DNA of 64,000 bases from Mycocentrospora acerina (GCA_022701365.1 JAKUHH010000108.1:619821-683820); one strand, 5' to 3'. Positions 21,451 through 32,754 are shown, numbered from the stretch's first letter. The notes: generated by a model from the sequence alone, not told the origin. Program-made: numbers and translations.

Positions 21451-21454
21451 CTAC
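21427..21454 (-). repeat. (CTAC)7 microsatellite overlapping a stop codon
   Basis: Seven perfect CTAC units. Read on the minus strand this is (GTAG)7, and its first TAG terminates the cupin gene at 21453-21451. Confidence 0.95.
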
Positions 21455-22132
21455 TTCGGCGCCTCTCCCCCCTCCCTAACCATCTCGCCCGCCACAACCG
21501 TCGCAAACCTCGCCATAACCTCTACATTCTTCTCCCTGCTCATCACCTCATCGCTACGACTCAACTCCGCCAGAATCTTAAAATAGTCAATATAAAACGC
21601 GGGCGTGAACGTGTTGACGAACTTGGCCTCGTCGGCGCCCGGGTTGGAAAACGTGTGCGGCGCGCGGATGGGGACAGTGACGTAGTCGCCGATGGAGGCG
21701 TCGTGGTAGGCGCCGTCGGGAGCGTGGAAGCGCACGGTTCCTTGGGTGACGAGGAAGGTTTCGTCGTGCATTTCGTGCCAGTGGGGGGGTGGGCCTGCGG
21801 TGTGTGCTGGGAGGGTGAATTCGGCGGTGCCGAGGCGGTTGTCTGCAGGTTTAGCGGGGGGGATTTGGTTAGATCCTTGGACGTGGTGGACTACGTGTGT
21901 TGTGGTGGTGTGGTTGGGACGGGGATTGAGATTGAGATTGGTGTTGCTGTTGTTGTTGTTGTGGAGTGCAAGTAGGAACAATTTTGTACGTACCTGTTCG
22001 TGACCCGTCTTCCATGATTCGACATGTTATGTGTCCGAGTTTGAGGATTTCGCCGGATTTTGCGGACACAAAGTTTATGGGGCGGCGGGGCATTTTCATG
22101 CTGGCGAGGGCTTGTCTGGCTTCGTCGTCCAT
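21451..22132 (-). CDS. Small cupin-domain protein
   Basis: Two exons (22132-21994 and 21842-21451; GTACGT..TGCAG) encode about 176 residues. A double-stranded beta-helix cupin is clear. Motif 1 reads PPPHWHEMHDETFLVTQG (metal ligands H67, H69 and E74 by family pattern), and motif 2 reads VPIRAPHTFSNPG, with its His. The N-terminal part (INFVSAKSGEILKLGHITCRIMEDGSRT) forms the first strands. Proteins of this size include dioxygenases, isomerases and binding proteins; the substrate cannot be told. It is divergent from the UCH gene. Confidence 0.85.
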
Positions 22133-22873
22133 GATGGTAGATGCTTGATTGACTGATTGATTGATTGATTGTGTTGGACGGGATTGAGTGGGTTATAAGT
22201 CTAGGGGGACGTTGGATTGGAAAGTAACGTTCAAGTATGAGGATGCTGGGATATGATGAAGAAGACAGAGGATAGAACCAAAGGACACGGTAGGAAAAAA
22301 CAGGGTCAATGTATATACGGCTGTGTATGGGAAGATGCGGAGAGCCGGTGGCGCTTGAAGCGCGTTCTGCAGTACTTAGGTAGCTTGATTTGAGTACTTG
22401 AGGTCTTTGTTCAACATTGATAGAGATATCCAAGAGCTGCGAGATAGATATGAAGAAGACGTTTGTCACTTAGTACCAGAAATGTACGTAGTATTCAAAC
22501 ACTTTCTATCCATAGAGCCAATTCATCTCTCGACCTGATCGTCATGAAGGTACAGCTGCCCCGCATCCACTTGCTGCTGACGCGGGGTACCTACTACTAG
22601 CGTGAATAGTACAGCGCGTCTCGAACACGTCAGCCTGTCACAACGAGTACCGAACTATTGCTTCGTCTTTCGAGTGCAGACTCTATTTTCTGTATACACA
22701 GTACCTACCGTTGATAGACACCTGCCATTATCTGACACGTTACATCATTACGATTAACCTCTTTTCTCTCTGATAGTGCAAGTCCAGCACACCATCAAAT
22801 TACATCTATATCTTCACGCGCCTTCGTTCCCATAACCAACCAAATACAAGCCGTTACTAACAAACTCACCGTC
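22133..22873. promoter_or_regulatory. Divergent promoter, cupin / UCH hydrolase
   Basis: 741 bp between two genes facing away from each other. A TTGA repeat lies at about 22145-22170 in the cupin leader. The UCH side has an A/C-rich leader with CAACCAACCAAATACAAG just before the ATG, typical of fungal 5' leaders. Confidence 0.55.
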
Positions 22874-23605
22874 ATGACGAAAAAGGTCTTCACTATGCTT
22901 GAGAATAACCCACAGGTTATGAACCACCTTGCTCGAGCACTCGGCTTGGATGATTCACTTTCCTTCTACGATATTTACTCGCTCACCGACCCAGACCTGC
23001 TAGCCTTCATACCCAGGCCTGTCCTCGCTCTCATCGTCATAATACCTTTCACACCTTCGTGGCATGAAGTTCGAACAACAGAGGACAAGGACAAAGGCGA
23101 GTACGAGGGCAAGGGCGAAGAGGAGCCCGTGATTTGGTTCAAGCAGACAATAGGGCATGCTTGTGGTAGCATAGCTTTGGTACACGCTTTGATCAATAGC
23201 GATGCATCGCAACACATACAACCTGGTTCTACCCTTGACGATATCCGCAAGGAAGCTTTGCCCAAAACGATGTGGAACCGAGCAAAGGTGCTCGAGGATT
23301 CTATAGCTTTCGAGAAAGCTCATGCAGAAGCTGCCAAGCTTGGCGACACTGCTGCACCTAGGCCATCATTAGACGAGAACACAGGTCATCATTTTGTTGC
23401 GTTCACAAAGGCCCGCGACGGTCATTTGTGGGAGCTTGAGGGCGGTCGTAAGGGTCCACTTGACCGAGGCGCACTCGGCGAGGATGAGGATGCACTTAGC
23501 CCTGCGGCGCTTGAGAAAGGGTTGGGGAGACTTATGAGGATTGAGGCTGAGAAAGGTGGCGATTTGAGGTTCTCTGCTATTGCTCTTGCACAAAGCCTTG
23601 ACTAA
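22874..23605 (+). CDS. Ubiquitin C-terminal hydrolase, UCH family (peptidase C12)
   Basis: A single exon of 243 residues. UCH enzymes cleave small adducts or short tails from the C-terminus of ubiquitin. The catalytic core is FKQTIGHACGSIALVHAL, with the oxyanion Gln at 91 and the nucleophile Cys at 97. The general-base His is in GHHFVAFTK (H173). The residue that should be the catalytic Asp sits in LWELEGGRKGP and is Glu (189). In the well-studied members this block is LYELDG. IGHACG instead of IGNACG is a second small change. An insert of charged residues (DKDKGEYEGKGEEE) precedes the active site. Size fits the short YUH1/UCH-L3 class. Activity with Glu is plausible but unproven. Confidence 0.85.
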   Translation: MTKKVFTMLENNPQVMNHLARALGLDDSLSFYDIYSLTDPDLLAFIPRPVLALIVIIPFTPSWHEVRTTEDKDKGEYEGKGEEEPVIWFKQTIGHACGSIALVHALINSDASQHIQPGSTLDDIRKEALPKTMWNRAKVLEDSIAFEKAHAEAAKLGDTAAPRPSLDENTGHHFVAFTKARDGHLWELEGGRKGPLDRGALGEDEDALSPAALEKGLGRLMRIEAEKGGDLRFSAIALAQSLD

Positions 23606-24127
23606 GCTTGGATATGCTTCAAGAATCACTTTTTGCTCATGAAGTCTTCCTCAGATTCATTCATCCTCCAGAGTCGTAAATCTTTGGTCAATCAACAATA
23701 ATTTAATGGCTATACTCACAGTAATAATATTTTAAGCATCATTTTGCAACTCTGCCATTGGTGCCTTTGGAACTGGTGAAGGCGTTTTAATAGCAACAAA
23801 CACTATCCAACGGCCTTTGAAAGGAATAGCGAAGTTTTACCTTGTCTGGTAAGTTTTGATTTTATACGAAAATTCGCACAGAAGAGCTTGCTCAGATCAG
23901 ACTTTGGGTATCTCACAAGACAAGCAGATCTTCTTTGAAATAAAATAAAATAAAAACCTGTAACTTCAAGATTAAGGAGCATTGGATATTTTGCGGGATG
24001 AATGAAATTAACAACCAGACAAATGCATAGAAAATTTGACATAAATTTTCATCATGTTCTCCTGATTTGCACTATACCAAAGCATTTACAGCTATCAATG
24101 TAACTATTACCGATCTCATTTGCATCC
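23606..24127. other. Convergent spacer, AT-rich
   Basis: 522 bp of AT-rich 3' flank between the UCH gene and the next minus-strand gene. An AAATAAAATAAAATAAAAA run lies at about 23938-23956. No gene or RNA feature is seen. Confidence 0.6.
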
Positions 24128-25541
24128 CTATTCCTCCTCGGATTCACCCTCCGCATCTACATCCTCGCCGCTGAATCTCACTTTCTTCGCCAAACCTCCA
24201 TCGGCCCCACTATTTGCTACGCTTTTTTCTTCAAAGCTCCTCTCCTGCAACTTGCCCTCATACGCAATTTCTCTGTAACACGGCATCCCATACTTTCCAT
24301 GCTCATGATACCGCTTACACCACGCACCCTCTGTGCTCTCCTCAATCTTGAGGGTCAATTTCTTGCCCACCATGCGCAGACTCGTGCACATTATATCAAA
24401 AGCTAGGTCTGGATGCACAGTCCGATTCTGTTTACTCCACCTCTCAAACACATCTTCAATCTTGTGTCCACAAAGCGCCATCGCATCGGCCCATAGTAAC
24501 CGCGCACCGCAGAACTTTGGCGTGTGTTCGTACAGCTCGTTCAGCATATCCAGGTCAAATGACGTGACATTGTGATCAAGTCGCGGGTCAAAAACACGTA
24601 GTCCGTACTCTGGCGCCGAGTCATCAAACCCCACGCCCTCTTTGCCTTGGGTTGCAGCCTCGTGGACTTTCCTCAGTAAAATGCGATTCTCGCGCCAAAT
24701 ACGAAATTCTCGCCTTGCGTTCTCGTTCAATCGTTGGAATGCGCGTATCCATGTGTCAGCAATCAGATCGCACAGGTGCCACTGCCGGGATTGGTAGCTG
24801 AGAAGGTAGAGGTGTGTAAGGAGTTGCGCAGAGTATTGGGGTTTGTTATCTTCATTGTTTGAGGCGTCGGTAAGTGTTGGGAGATCAATATGCGGGATTG
24901 CTTGACTTTGGAACGCGTTAAGGACTATGTAGACGAGAGGGTCTACGGATGCGTTGAACTGTTTGGGAGACGAAGGGTCAAGGGTAGAGGAAGATGAGTG
25001 ACTTTGATCGGGTAGATTGGTGGAATTTTTATTGCAAGGATAGCTGCACCGTTTGTTTGCTTGAGAAGTGGCTGGAAAGAGTGCTGTGAGTCTTGTTAGC
25101 ATACTCAAAATCCTGATGGGAAGCTAACTTGCGTGGAGAGCTGGCAATGTGCGCTTTGAATTCTTCCAGACCGCCATCTTCGTCATCATCCACTTTCTTC
25201 ACGGCATCCTCTTCTAGATTGAGTCTATCAAGCTCGCTCCCAACCACAACATCGCTATCCACCTTTCTTTTGACAATCCTACCGGCACGTGTGGTCTTCT
25301 CTGGCTTTGTTATAGGCGCCTCTTGCGACTCTCGTTGCGAAAAGAAAGAAGGAGATTGATAATAATCTGTTGAATCATAAACCGTAGGCTTTTCTGCGTA
25401 GTTAGTGTGAGGCTTTAGATTTAGTACTAGTCTTGGTGATTGACGCATCAAATCTGGTGCAGGAGTAGCCGATTTTCTCATCGGTTGCCCCGTAGCCCTT
25501 TTTCGGGTCTTACCCGTCGCAACAAACTTTTGGTTGCCCAT
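24128..25541 (-). CDS. Uncharacterised protein, GC-AG intron
   Basis: Two exons (25541-25133 and 25083-24128) give about 454 residues. The join that restores frame uses donor GCAAGT with branch TGCTAAC and acceptor CACAG, a 49-nt GC-AG intron. A GT donor two bases further on (GTTAGC) would need an AAG acceptor only three bases after the branch site. Residues 1-140 are basic and disordered (FVATGKTRKRAT, AGRIVKRKVDS), then acidic (KKVDDDEDGGLEEF). The C-terminal half is helical, with YSAQLLTHLYLLSYQSRQWHL, WIRAFQRLNENARREFRIW and a Cys-containing segment CKRYHEHGKYGMPCY. The end is acidic (SGEDVDAEGESEEE). The layout suggests a nuclear protein. I do not recognise the family. Confidence 0.65.
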
Positions 25542-26870
25542 GATACTTTGTGTGAAAGCCAAACTTTCAAGTTGCTTGATGAAGTCGCGGCTCTTGGGTT
25601 ATGGTGGTTGTGCGCCAAAGCAAAGTCAAGTGAGAATTGAGAGGCTTTTTATTGTAGCGGTAAGAGGTCGGTTTTGAGATTCAGGCTTACTCGGTAGGAT
25701 CCAGGTGAAAGCAATGCTTTTGACTCTCCACTCCGTCTAGCCGTGGCTGATCGCGAGAACGCACGGACCACGGGTTGCTGCTGAGTGAAAGACTAGAGAG
25801 ATGAGCAAGGAGACATTATAAGTCAATTGAATGTTCAGGCAGGCGAAAATCACTACTCGATCAATACATCAAGGGATAGGCTCGTTGAAGACATGAGATA
25901 TCCGTATGAGTTATGGACATAGAAAAGATGGAATAATCTAGAAAATTGCGAATGAAGCTGAAGTGCTACATAGGGTGAATAAAATTCTCTAAATATTGTT
26001 GGTAGCGCTCGTAAATACTAAAGGGACTGCTCCTGATCACTGCAATTAATATTAGGCAGGTAGATACGCATTAAAAACAGCAAGAACCCACCCCGGAAAG
26101 GATGAAGATGGATAGAGCGAAATCAGAAAACCAAGAAACACCAACCAATGACTTCGATTTATACGTACAATTTCAAATGGTAAGACCAGAGATTAGGGAG
26201 GGAACATCTTATACTTCATAGCTAAGGTTGCACTCACTTCTATCAGTACTCAATTCTCCTTCCGACATAATGGGAAGTCTCTCTAGTTTATTGTGTCCCA
26301 TTCCGCCTACCGATTTAAGTCATCCCCATATTCAAGAATTTTTGTCTAACGGAAACGAGATCTTGAAGATCTTGTAATGACCACTCTAAGCCACATCATT
26401 GCTTAGCACTTGCCAGAGCAATTGTAGGTGCTATGTCCAAATTCGGCAGAACATTCTTCATAAATAATCGTATTGAGTCAAACAAACTAGCGCTCATACG
26501 TGAAACGACTAGATTTCACACATATGCGGGAATTGTGAAGCAGCCATTTAAAGCAGGGCGTCAGGAATCTGAACTCGACAGGACACTTGAGTAGGAGGGA
26601 AAACAAGCGCCTCTCCCGATGTGATCATCTCTACGACGAAAAAGATCTCTTTTTTTATTTCATGAATATTGATAATTTTTCTCACCTGGATCGATTTTTA
26701 TAACTCTTTACTTAATTCTTTGACCATCTGGATGCTCGCATGCAATAAAAAGATGTTGGACACGTTAATTGTATATTATCAAATTCTGCAACGATGGCTA
26801 GCGGGTATTCTTGAACACCTTTGACAGTAATATCTCGTACTTGCGAAAGACGGGTGCATCTTTTTTTTTT

Positions 26871-26932
26871 AGCGATATCGCAACTATTGTCTTTATTTTA
26901 GTCATATATCGCTCTACCGCTGCACCATGGGC
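26871..26932 (-). pseudogene. Decayed tRNA-like sequence
   Basis: On the minus strand the sequence starts GCCCATGGTGCAGCGGTAGAGCG, written here as acceptor GCCCATG plus the A-box-like GGTGCAGCGGTAGAGCG. A GACTAAAAT block sits where an anticodon arm would be and TTGCGATATCG where a T arm would be. Stems do not close, so it is not a working tRNA. Ten A residues follow directly on the same strand, which could make it a tRNA-derived SINE tail or be chance. Confidence 0.35.
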
Positions 26933-27837
26933 AAAATGTTAATAAGGGGAAAGACCCGCTTAATAATGAAGTAGAAAGTTATCTTTTTTTTCTCCAGGCA
27001 CTCACCAATGAAGATTTCTTTTGAATTTAGATCAAGGAATCGAAAGACGATCCGGAGAATGTATAAAACATATCTCAACGAAGGTCAATTAAGCTACCAA
27101 AATGAATGATCCCTAGACCTGGCTTTTATAAAGAGTGGTTGTAAAAGGATAGCCAGATCCATTGGCTAGAACAACAGTAATACTAAGCAATATTACGAAG
27201 AGTGGAAAGAATTTTCTAGATGAACATCGATCCTACTCGTTTGTAGAGACGATCGGAAATCCGAGGAAAATTCCAATTATAGAATAGTGAAAAGAACATT
27301 TATCCTAGCTTGCAATACCTCCTTTTGGTGAACGCTATTCCATCTGATAATTTTCGGCTTTGCATCCGCTTCCTAGCTTTGCATTAATTGCTTCGTGATG
27401 TAGTTACTTTGGCAACGTGTACTCATAAAAGGTACTGCCTACTCAAGTTTTTGTCAAGTGCATCGCGACGAGAAACCAAATAGATGTAGTTTGCCGAATA
27501 GCGAACCCCGATATTGTTGAGAATGAATATCCCAGTGACTAACAAAAGTTGCTAAGGAGGATATTAGTGCTTGCTTTGATATCTAGTATCAAAGCATAAA
27601 CTTTGATGTCATTTGCGAGACGTCATCTTATTAAAGAGCCATTAAGTTCATCGCATTAGTCAAATTAACCGCGAGACGCAATGCGCTTATCAATCTTTCA
27701 AGTGGGTTGATACAATCTTTAATACTTGTCTAGCATGCTGCTTGGCATGCAATGGCAGCTGAAAAAAGGCATTGTGTCTTGGGACATAACGATTACAAAA
27801 AAATAGTGGGTCTTTAGATACATTGCTATATACAGAA

Positions 27838-27997
27838 CATAGATGGAGGAAATTTAGTAATTACTAAGTAAAGTGTTCGTAATTACTGAGCGCGGACGTT
27901 TCTGTATTTGATTTAGTAAAATAGTAATTACCAAATTACTAGATTTAACCTTGATTTGTTTAGTCAATTAGTAGTTACTAAATTTCCCCCATCCATG
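27838..27997. mobile_element. 160-bp inverted-repeat element (MITE), hAT-like duplication
   Basis: The left end (27838-27867) reads CATAGATGGAGGAAATTT then AGTAATTACTAA. The right end (27968-27997) is its reverse complement with three transition differences, giving 30-bp terminal inverted repeats. The 8 bases before the left end are ATACAGAA and the 8 after the right end are ATACAGAG, matching at seven positions. An 8-bp target-site duplication is the mark of hAT transposases. The inside is AT-rich, non-coding and itself partly palindromic (GTAATTAC motifs). All mismatches are transitions, as RIP would leave. Confidence 0.7.
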
Positions 27998-28861
27998 ATA
28001 CAGAGAAGCTTTGCTTGGTATAAGCGAAGGTTCTTACTTAAAAGATGAACTTCTTTGTAGATCTAATATTTTTTGGAACGAAAGCCAGGGTAAGTGACTT
28101 AGTGTACAATTTGGATAAAGTGACTATGCATGAAATTCTACAATTAAAGCCTTATATACCTCACATGCAAGCTCCAATTTACCTTTTTGTATGAATACCT
28201 AGCGTAAGCTTTCCCAGACTACGATTTTAGTCCAATGAGAGGTTAGCGTAGATGTCGTGCTAAGACTTAATTTGGAAGGCCATCCAAGTCATACGCCGCA
28301 ATCATACTGTCCCGAGACACTGCAGACAACAGGATGGCCCTCAAAAACGCACCGACTCATCTAGAGTTCTCTTAAATCGCTCATTTATGCGTGCGAGTGA
28401 CATGCAACACAGAATAATGTATCCGATATTCTTAATCTTTCTACCACAATAAGAAGTGATGTTCAACGTTTGATTACCAAGCAAGTGTTGAAGTTGAGAA
28501 GGCCCCATAATTCCGACGAATGACAATGAGTCGGGCATTATATTATGATCCTACTTCGCATCCTGTAACCTCTCAAGTCACGGAAATGGAAAAGAGTGCT
28601 TGCTAATGAAATCGATTGGCGTATCGATAAGCATGATTGAGTACATGTATGCGAAAGCTGACATATCACAGTGTGGAGATGTATATCACTAGAAATTCTG
28701 TAGGAGTGATATAGAAATGCTATAAAACCCTCGACAAAGTGAGTTTATTCGGTACAACAAAAAAAACTTTTATATAGATAACTGGGATCACACGTGAAAT
28801 TAAGCTCATCAACAAGCATTTTTCATCCCAGGTAACGCATCTGCAACGAATCAGAAACAAA

Positions 28862-30070
28862 ATGGCAGAACAGAAACGTATTGGACTCATTGGCCTCTCT
28901 GCTAAAGGGTAAGTACGTCGGAAGCTATCATCAGAATTCGCTGATTTTGTCCCAGATCATGGGCTGCAGGATCGCATCTACCTTACTTGCAGCAATCATC
29001 TCTATACAAAATCACAGCGCTCCAAAACAGTTCAAAGGCTTCTGCCGATGAAGCCGCGAAGAAGTACTCGTTGAATGAAGTCTCCACGCATGACAGTCCC
29101 TCCAGCATCGCAGCAGACCCCAATGTCGACATTGTAGCTGTTAGTGTCAACGTTCCCGGGCATTATGACCTCATTCGACCCGCTATTGAGGCAGGCAAAG
29201 ATGTCTTCTCTGAGTGGCCGCTTGCTCGCAATCTTGCCGAAGCAGAGGAATTAACCCAGCTAGCCAAGGAAAAGGGTGTGCGAACTTTGGTTGGTCTACA
29301 AGCTCGGCAGAACCCTTCTATCTTGAAAGCCAAAGAGATTGTTGCTTCAGGAAAGCTTGGAAGAATCTTGAGCACAACCATGTTAGTCAGATTTCCAAAC
29401 TGGGTTGCCTTGACATTAATTGACTTCAATTAGGTATGGACATGCAGCTCTGTTTGGACCTACAATTAGCGAAGGCCTTTCGTATTGCGTGTCGATAGAG
29501 TCAGGTGCTAATGTACTAACGATTCCTTTTGGGCATTCTGTAGATGCGTTGTGCTTTGTATTGGGCGAGATTAAAGATCTGTCTGCCACACTCGCAAACC
29601 TACGTCCTGAGCTTCAGCTGGTGGACAAAGATAACAAGCCCCTGAGGTCGATTACAAAGACCGCGCACGACTACGTGAGCGTAACCGGATTCCTGGCCAA
29701 TGGTGGAGGAATAGTAGAAGCGACCTATGCACCTGGCAACTCCCGCACAAATCGCGACTTTTACTGGGAAATCAATGGCACCGAGGGATCTCTTGTGATT
29801 GAGGGCGACGGATTTGGTGGACCAATGGCTGGTCACATCCAAATGTTCCAACCCACGGTCAAGCTCGCATTGGAGGAAATCGAAGTGATTCACCCTGGCA
29901 AGGGAGGTGATATATCACTCAATGTTGGCAATGCTTGGGATGCATGGGCTGGTGTTGGATTGGACAAGGGGTACAGCGTCACAACGTTTGAGGATGCAGT
30001 GCTCAGGCACAAGATGATTGAGGCGATTTATCGGAGCGCAAAGCAGGGAACGAGGGAAAACTACCTGTAG
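28862..30070 (+). CDS. Gal80-like Gfo/Idh/MocA family protein
   Basis: Three exons (28862-28908, 28956-29381, 29434-30070) encode about 369 residues. The N-terminal Rossmann fold reads RIGLIGLSAKGSWAAGSHLPYL, the GLxxxKGWAxxxHxP pattern I know from yeast Gal80. It continues DIVAVSVNVPGHYDLIRPAI, then EAGKDVFSEWPLARNLAEAE. In active Gfo/Idh dehydrogenases this last block carries Glu-Lys-Pro, whose Lys is catalytic. Here it is E102-W103-P104, the same loss seen in Gal80 (EWA). TLVGLQARQNPSILKAKEIV is also Gal80-like. The C-terminal alpha/beta domain contains YGHAALFGP and FGHSVDALCFVLGEI. It may therefore be an NAD(P)-sensing regulator rather than an enzyme. The neighbouring convergent gene is a sugar/quinate-type transporter. 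Confidence 0.85.
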
Positions 30071-30703
30071 AGTCAAGAATTTGATTAATTGCCTGTACTA
30101 ATTGTATCCAATCGTAGATGAGTTATATCAGAATGTTGTTTTTTCTCCTGTGCACAGGCATGTTCAGGTGCCGTCTTACCACCAGAAGATATAAGGACAG
30201 TCCCATGGAAGACACTGAGTTTTGTACATAGTATTTGATGTGATTCTGCCACATGTCAAGAATTGGAAATCAAATAAATTAACGTGCGTAACTGCATATT
30301 TCGAACCAGCGTCAACGGCAGCAATCCGGAATGCGTGGCTCTAAGCCTGTGAATGAATGGTTCATTGGGGTCGTTGGGGAGAAGGTATTATTGTGCTTGT
30401 GTTTTTGGCTGAAGTCCCTATCACCTCAATTGAGTCAAGTTATGCTTACTTCAAATAGCACTTGACTGACTATTGCTTGCAAAAGCTACAAATTAGTCAA
30501 TGACAACGACGAGCATAGACTTTGCTTCAGCCGATTCCAATATTACTCAAGGTAGTTCACACAAATATTCAATTAAGCCAATGTTAAAATTTCGCTACAT
30601 ATTCATCTAAAGTTGCAATAAAACTTCAGTACGTGGGTATAAAAGCTTTCAAGCTGATCATATACTTCATAATCGTGGTCCTTAAATATGCTAGTGTTCC
30701 AAA
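30071..30703. other. Convergent AT-rich spacer
   Basis: 633 bp of AT-rich DNA between the Gal80-like gene and the transporter, which end towards each other. No coding frame or structured RNA is seen. Confidence 0.6.
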
Positions 30704-32536
30704 TTAAACCTTCTGCTCGACCCTCTGGTTGTATGTCTGGACATCAGCTCTGTCAGCAACATCCTCCATCTCAGCTGTTACAGCCTTCTCGCCAGCGGTA
30801 TCCAACACCTCTGACATGCCACCATGTCCACGCGTAAGCTCTGCACCCTTGCGACCAATAAGGTGCCAGGGCAGGTTGAACATCTCGTCCATGGCTTCCA
30901 GGGATTTTCCGGAAGTCTCTGGCAGGAAGAACCAGACCCAAAGAAGACCGATCCCAGTGACACAGCTAAAGAAGATCATTGTGCCACCAGTGGTCATGGA
31001 GAGGAACATCAATGGAACAGCCTAAATTAGTTAGTAAATAGTTTCGAACAATGATAAGTGTAGATGTGCTTACCTTGGAGTTTCCGTATTGGTTGACAAA
31101 GTGGAAGGTCATAGCGATACTGCCTCCAAGAGCTCGGAGCCGGAGGGGGTAAATCTCAGAGTTGATCAGGTATTGAATACTGTTCCAGCCCAGTGCCCAA
31201 CCGAAACCACTGAAGTAGATGGCAACAATGGCACCCATAGCTGCTCGCTTCTGGCTGGGTGATTGCGGAATGGCCTTGTTACTGACTGAAGTGTCAACTA
31301 GGAGGAAGATACCCATGTACATCATGGAAAAGAACTGGAGAGTAATGCCGGAGGTGAGAGAGCGTTTACGACCAATGTAGTCAATAAGGAACAAAGCGCA
31401 AAACATGCTAGACACGAACTTTACCACGCCGAAGATGGCAGTGGCGAAGAGCTTCTCTTTTTGACCGGTTGTTCCCATCATGGCAAAGTATTGAGGAGCG
31501 TAAATCGTGATGCTGTTGGCACCTGACCATTGTCCAAGCAATTGACTCATGATACTCAATTGTATGCGATAAAGGTTGGCCTTGTTCGTAAACAACTCCC
31601 TGACTGGGCCCAACCATGTTGTACCCATAGTAGCTTCTCTCTCTCGGTTCAATGAATCGTTGATGTCGATGATCTCGGTTGTGATGTATGGGTGGTCGGC
31701 AGGTAACTGTCGCAGATGCGCCATGTTCTCTAGCGCCTCCTCGTGTCTTCCGACCTTGATCAGCCATCGAGGGCTCTCGCGGGCGAAGAATGAGAGAGTG
31801 AAGATGATACCAGCAAACATGAGGTGCATGCTGTTAGGCACAAGCCACTGTGCGTCGGTCTTTGACGAGATGTGGATGGAAGAGCCCCAGGAAGCAAAGT
31901 ATGCAAGCATGATGCCACTACAAATGTATGAGTAAACCTTCGCGTTGCTTCAGCAAAGACATAACTTACATGTAGACTGATCCTGAAAAGGCGCACACAC
32001 AGAGACCTCGAATAGCCCTAGGAGCAGTCTCTGCAAGATATGTCGGTGCAACGACGGTAGTTTGACCAATACCAATTCCAGCGATGAAGCGACCAGCATA
32101 GATTTGGCCGACGCTGCCAGTGAGAGAGCTGGTCAAGAAGATTGTAATACCCGATACCCAGATAAGGCAGAGAAGTCGTGTAGACCACAGACGACCAATA
32201 CGATCCGTAATGGCGAATGCAACTAACGCTCCGAGAATCGAACCCATCTGCACCATAGAGGTAATGTTGGACAGGAGTTCTGCAAGTTCATGCTTGCTCT
32301 TTGTGGGATCTTTGAGGCCAAACTTCTTGATGAAGGGGGTGAGTTCGGCGGTTGTTCCGATCAAGCCCTCATCAATACCTCGGGCTGCGCCCATGAGACC
32401 AAATACTACGCAAATATCAGAGAGGGCACAACATGTAGTCAGGACCATGAGTCTTACCAAAGACACCATACCAGAGTCGCCAATTGAGCGATTCCTTGGG
32501 TGTGTCCTTCAAGTTTTCTCTCCACGGGTTCCACAT
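30704..32536 (-). CDS. MFS sugar/quinate-type transporter
   Basis: Four exons (32536-32458, 32405-31970, 31917-31074, 31021-30704) give about 558 residues. All introns are GT-AG. The sugar-porter signatures are present: DRIGRLW after helix 2, ESPRWLIKVGR after helix 6, DYIGRKRSL in the second half, and PETSGKSLEAMDEMF after helix 12. QLLGQWSGANSITIYAPQYF is the helix 7 sugar-binding block. The start WRLWYGVFVFGLMGAARGIDEGLIGT replaces the usual GYD in helix 1 with GID, as in quinate and related permeases. The C-terminus is a charged cytosolic tail. Substrate is not certain: hexose, quinate or a sugar acid are all possible. It is convergent with a Gal80-like gene. Confidence 0.88.
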
Positions 32537-32754
32537 GATGCGCTTTGGTTTGAAAGCTTCAAGCCTTGGTCAAAAGCGGTATGACACAAGAAGGGAGTGT
32601 TCGGTATGAAGCTGGCAGGAGAAGATTTGGAGAGCGTAGATGCTCCTTTTGAATCATTCAGATGCGGGGAATTATACAAGAGCAGAAACCATTATACCCT
32701 ACTCACGCCCCGTCGACCCCAGAATCTACTAGTGTAACCCCACATTGGTATAAT

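Larger units (their letters stand above)
25542..28861. other. Gene-free, largely AT-rich stretch
   Basis: 3.3 kb with no credible coding frame. The first 500 bp hold the promoter of the preceding minus-strand gene. From about 25.9 kb it becomes AT-rich with frequent TA steps and stops in every frame, as expected of repeats mutated by repeat-induced point mutation, although I could not compute an index. It contains a tRNA-like relic at 26871-26932 and an inverted-repeat element at 27838-27997. The last few hundred bases must hold the promoter of the Gal80-like gene. Confidence 0.6.
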
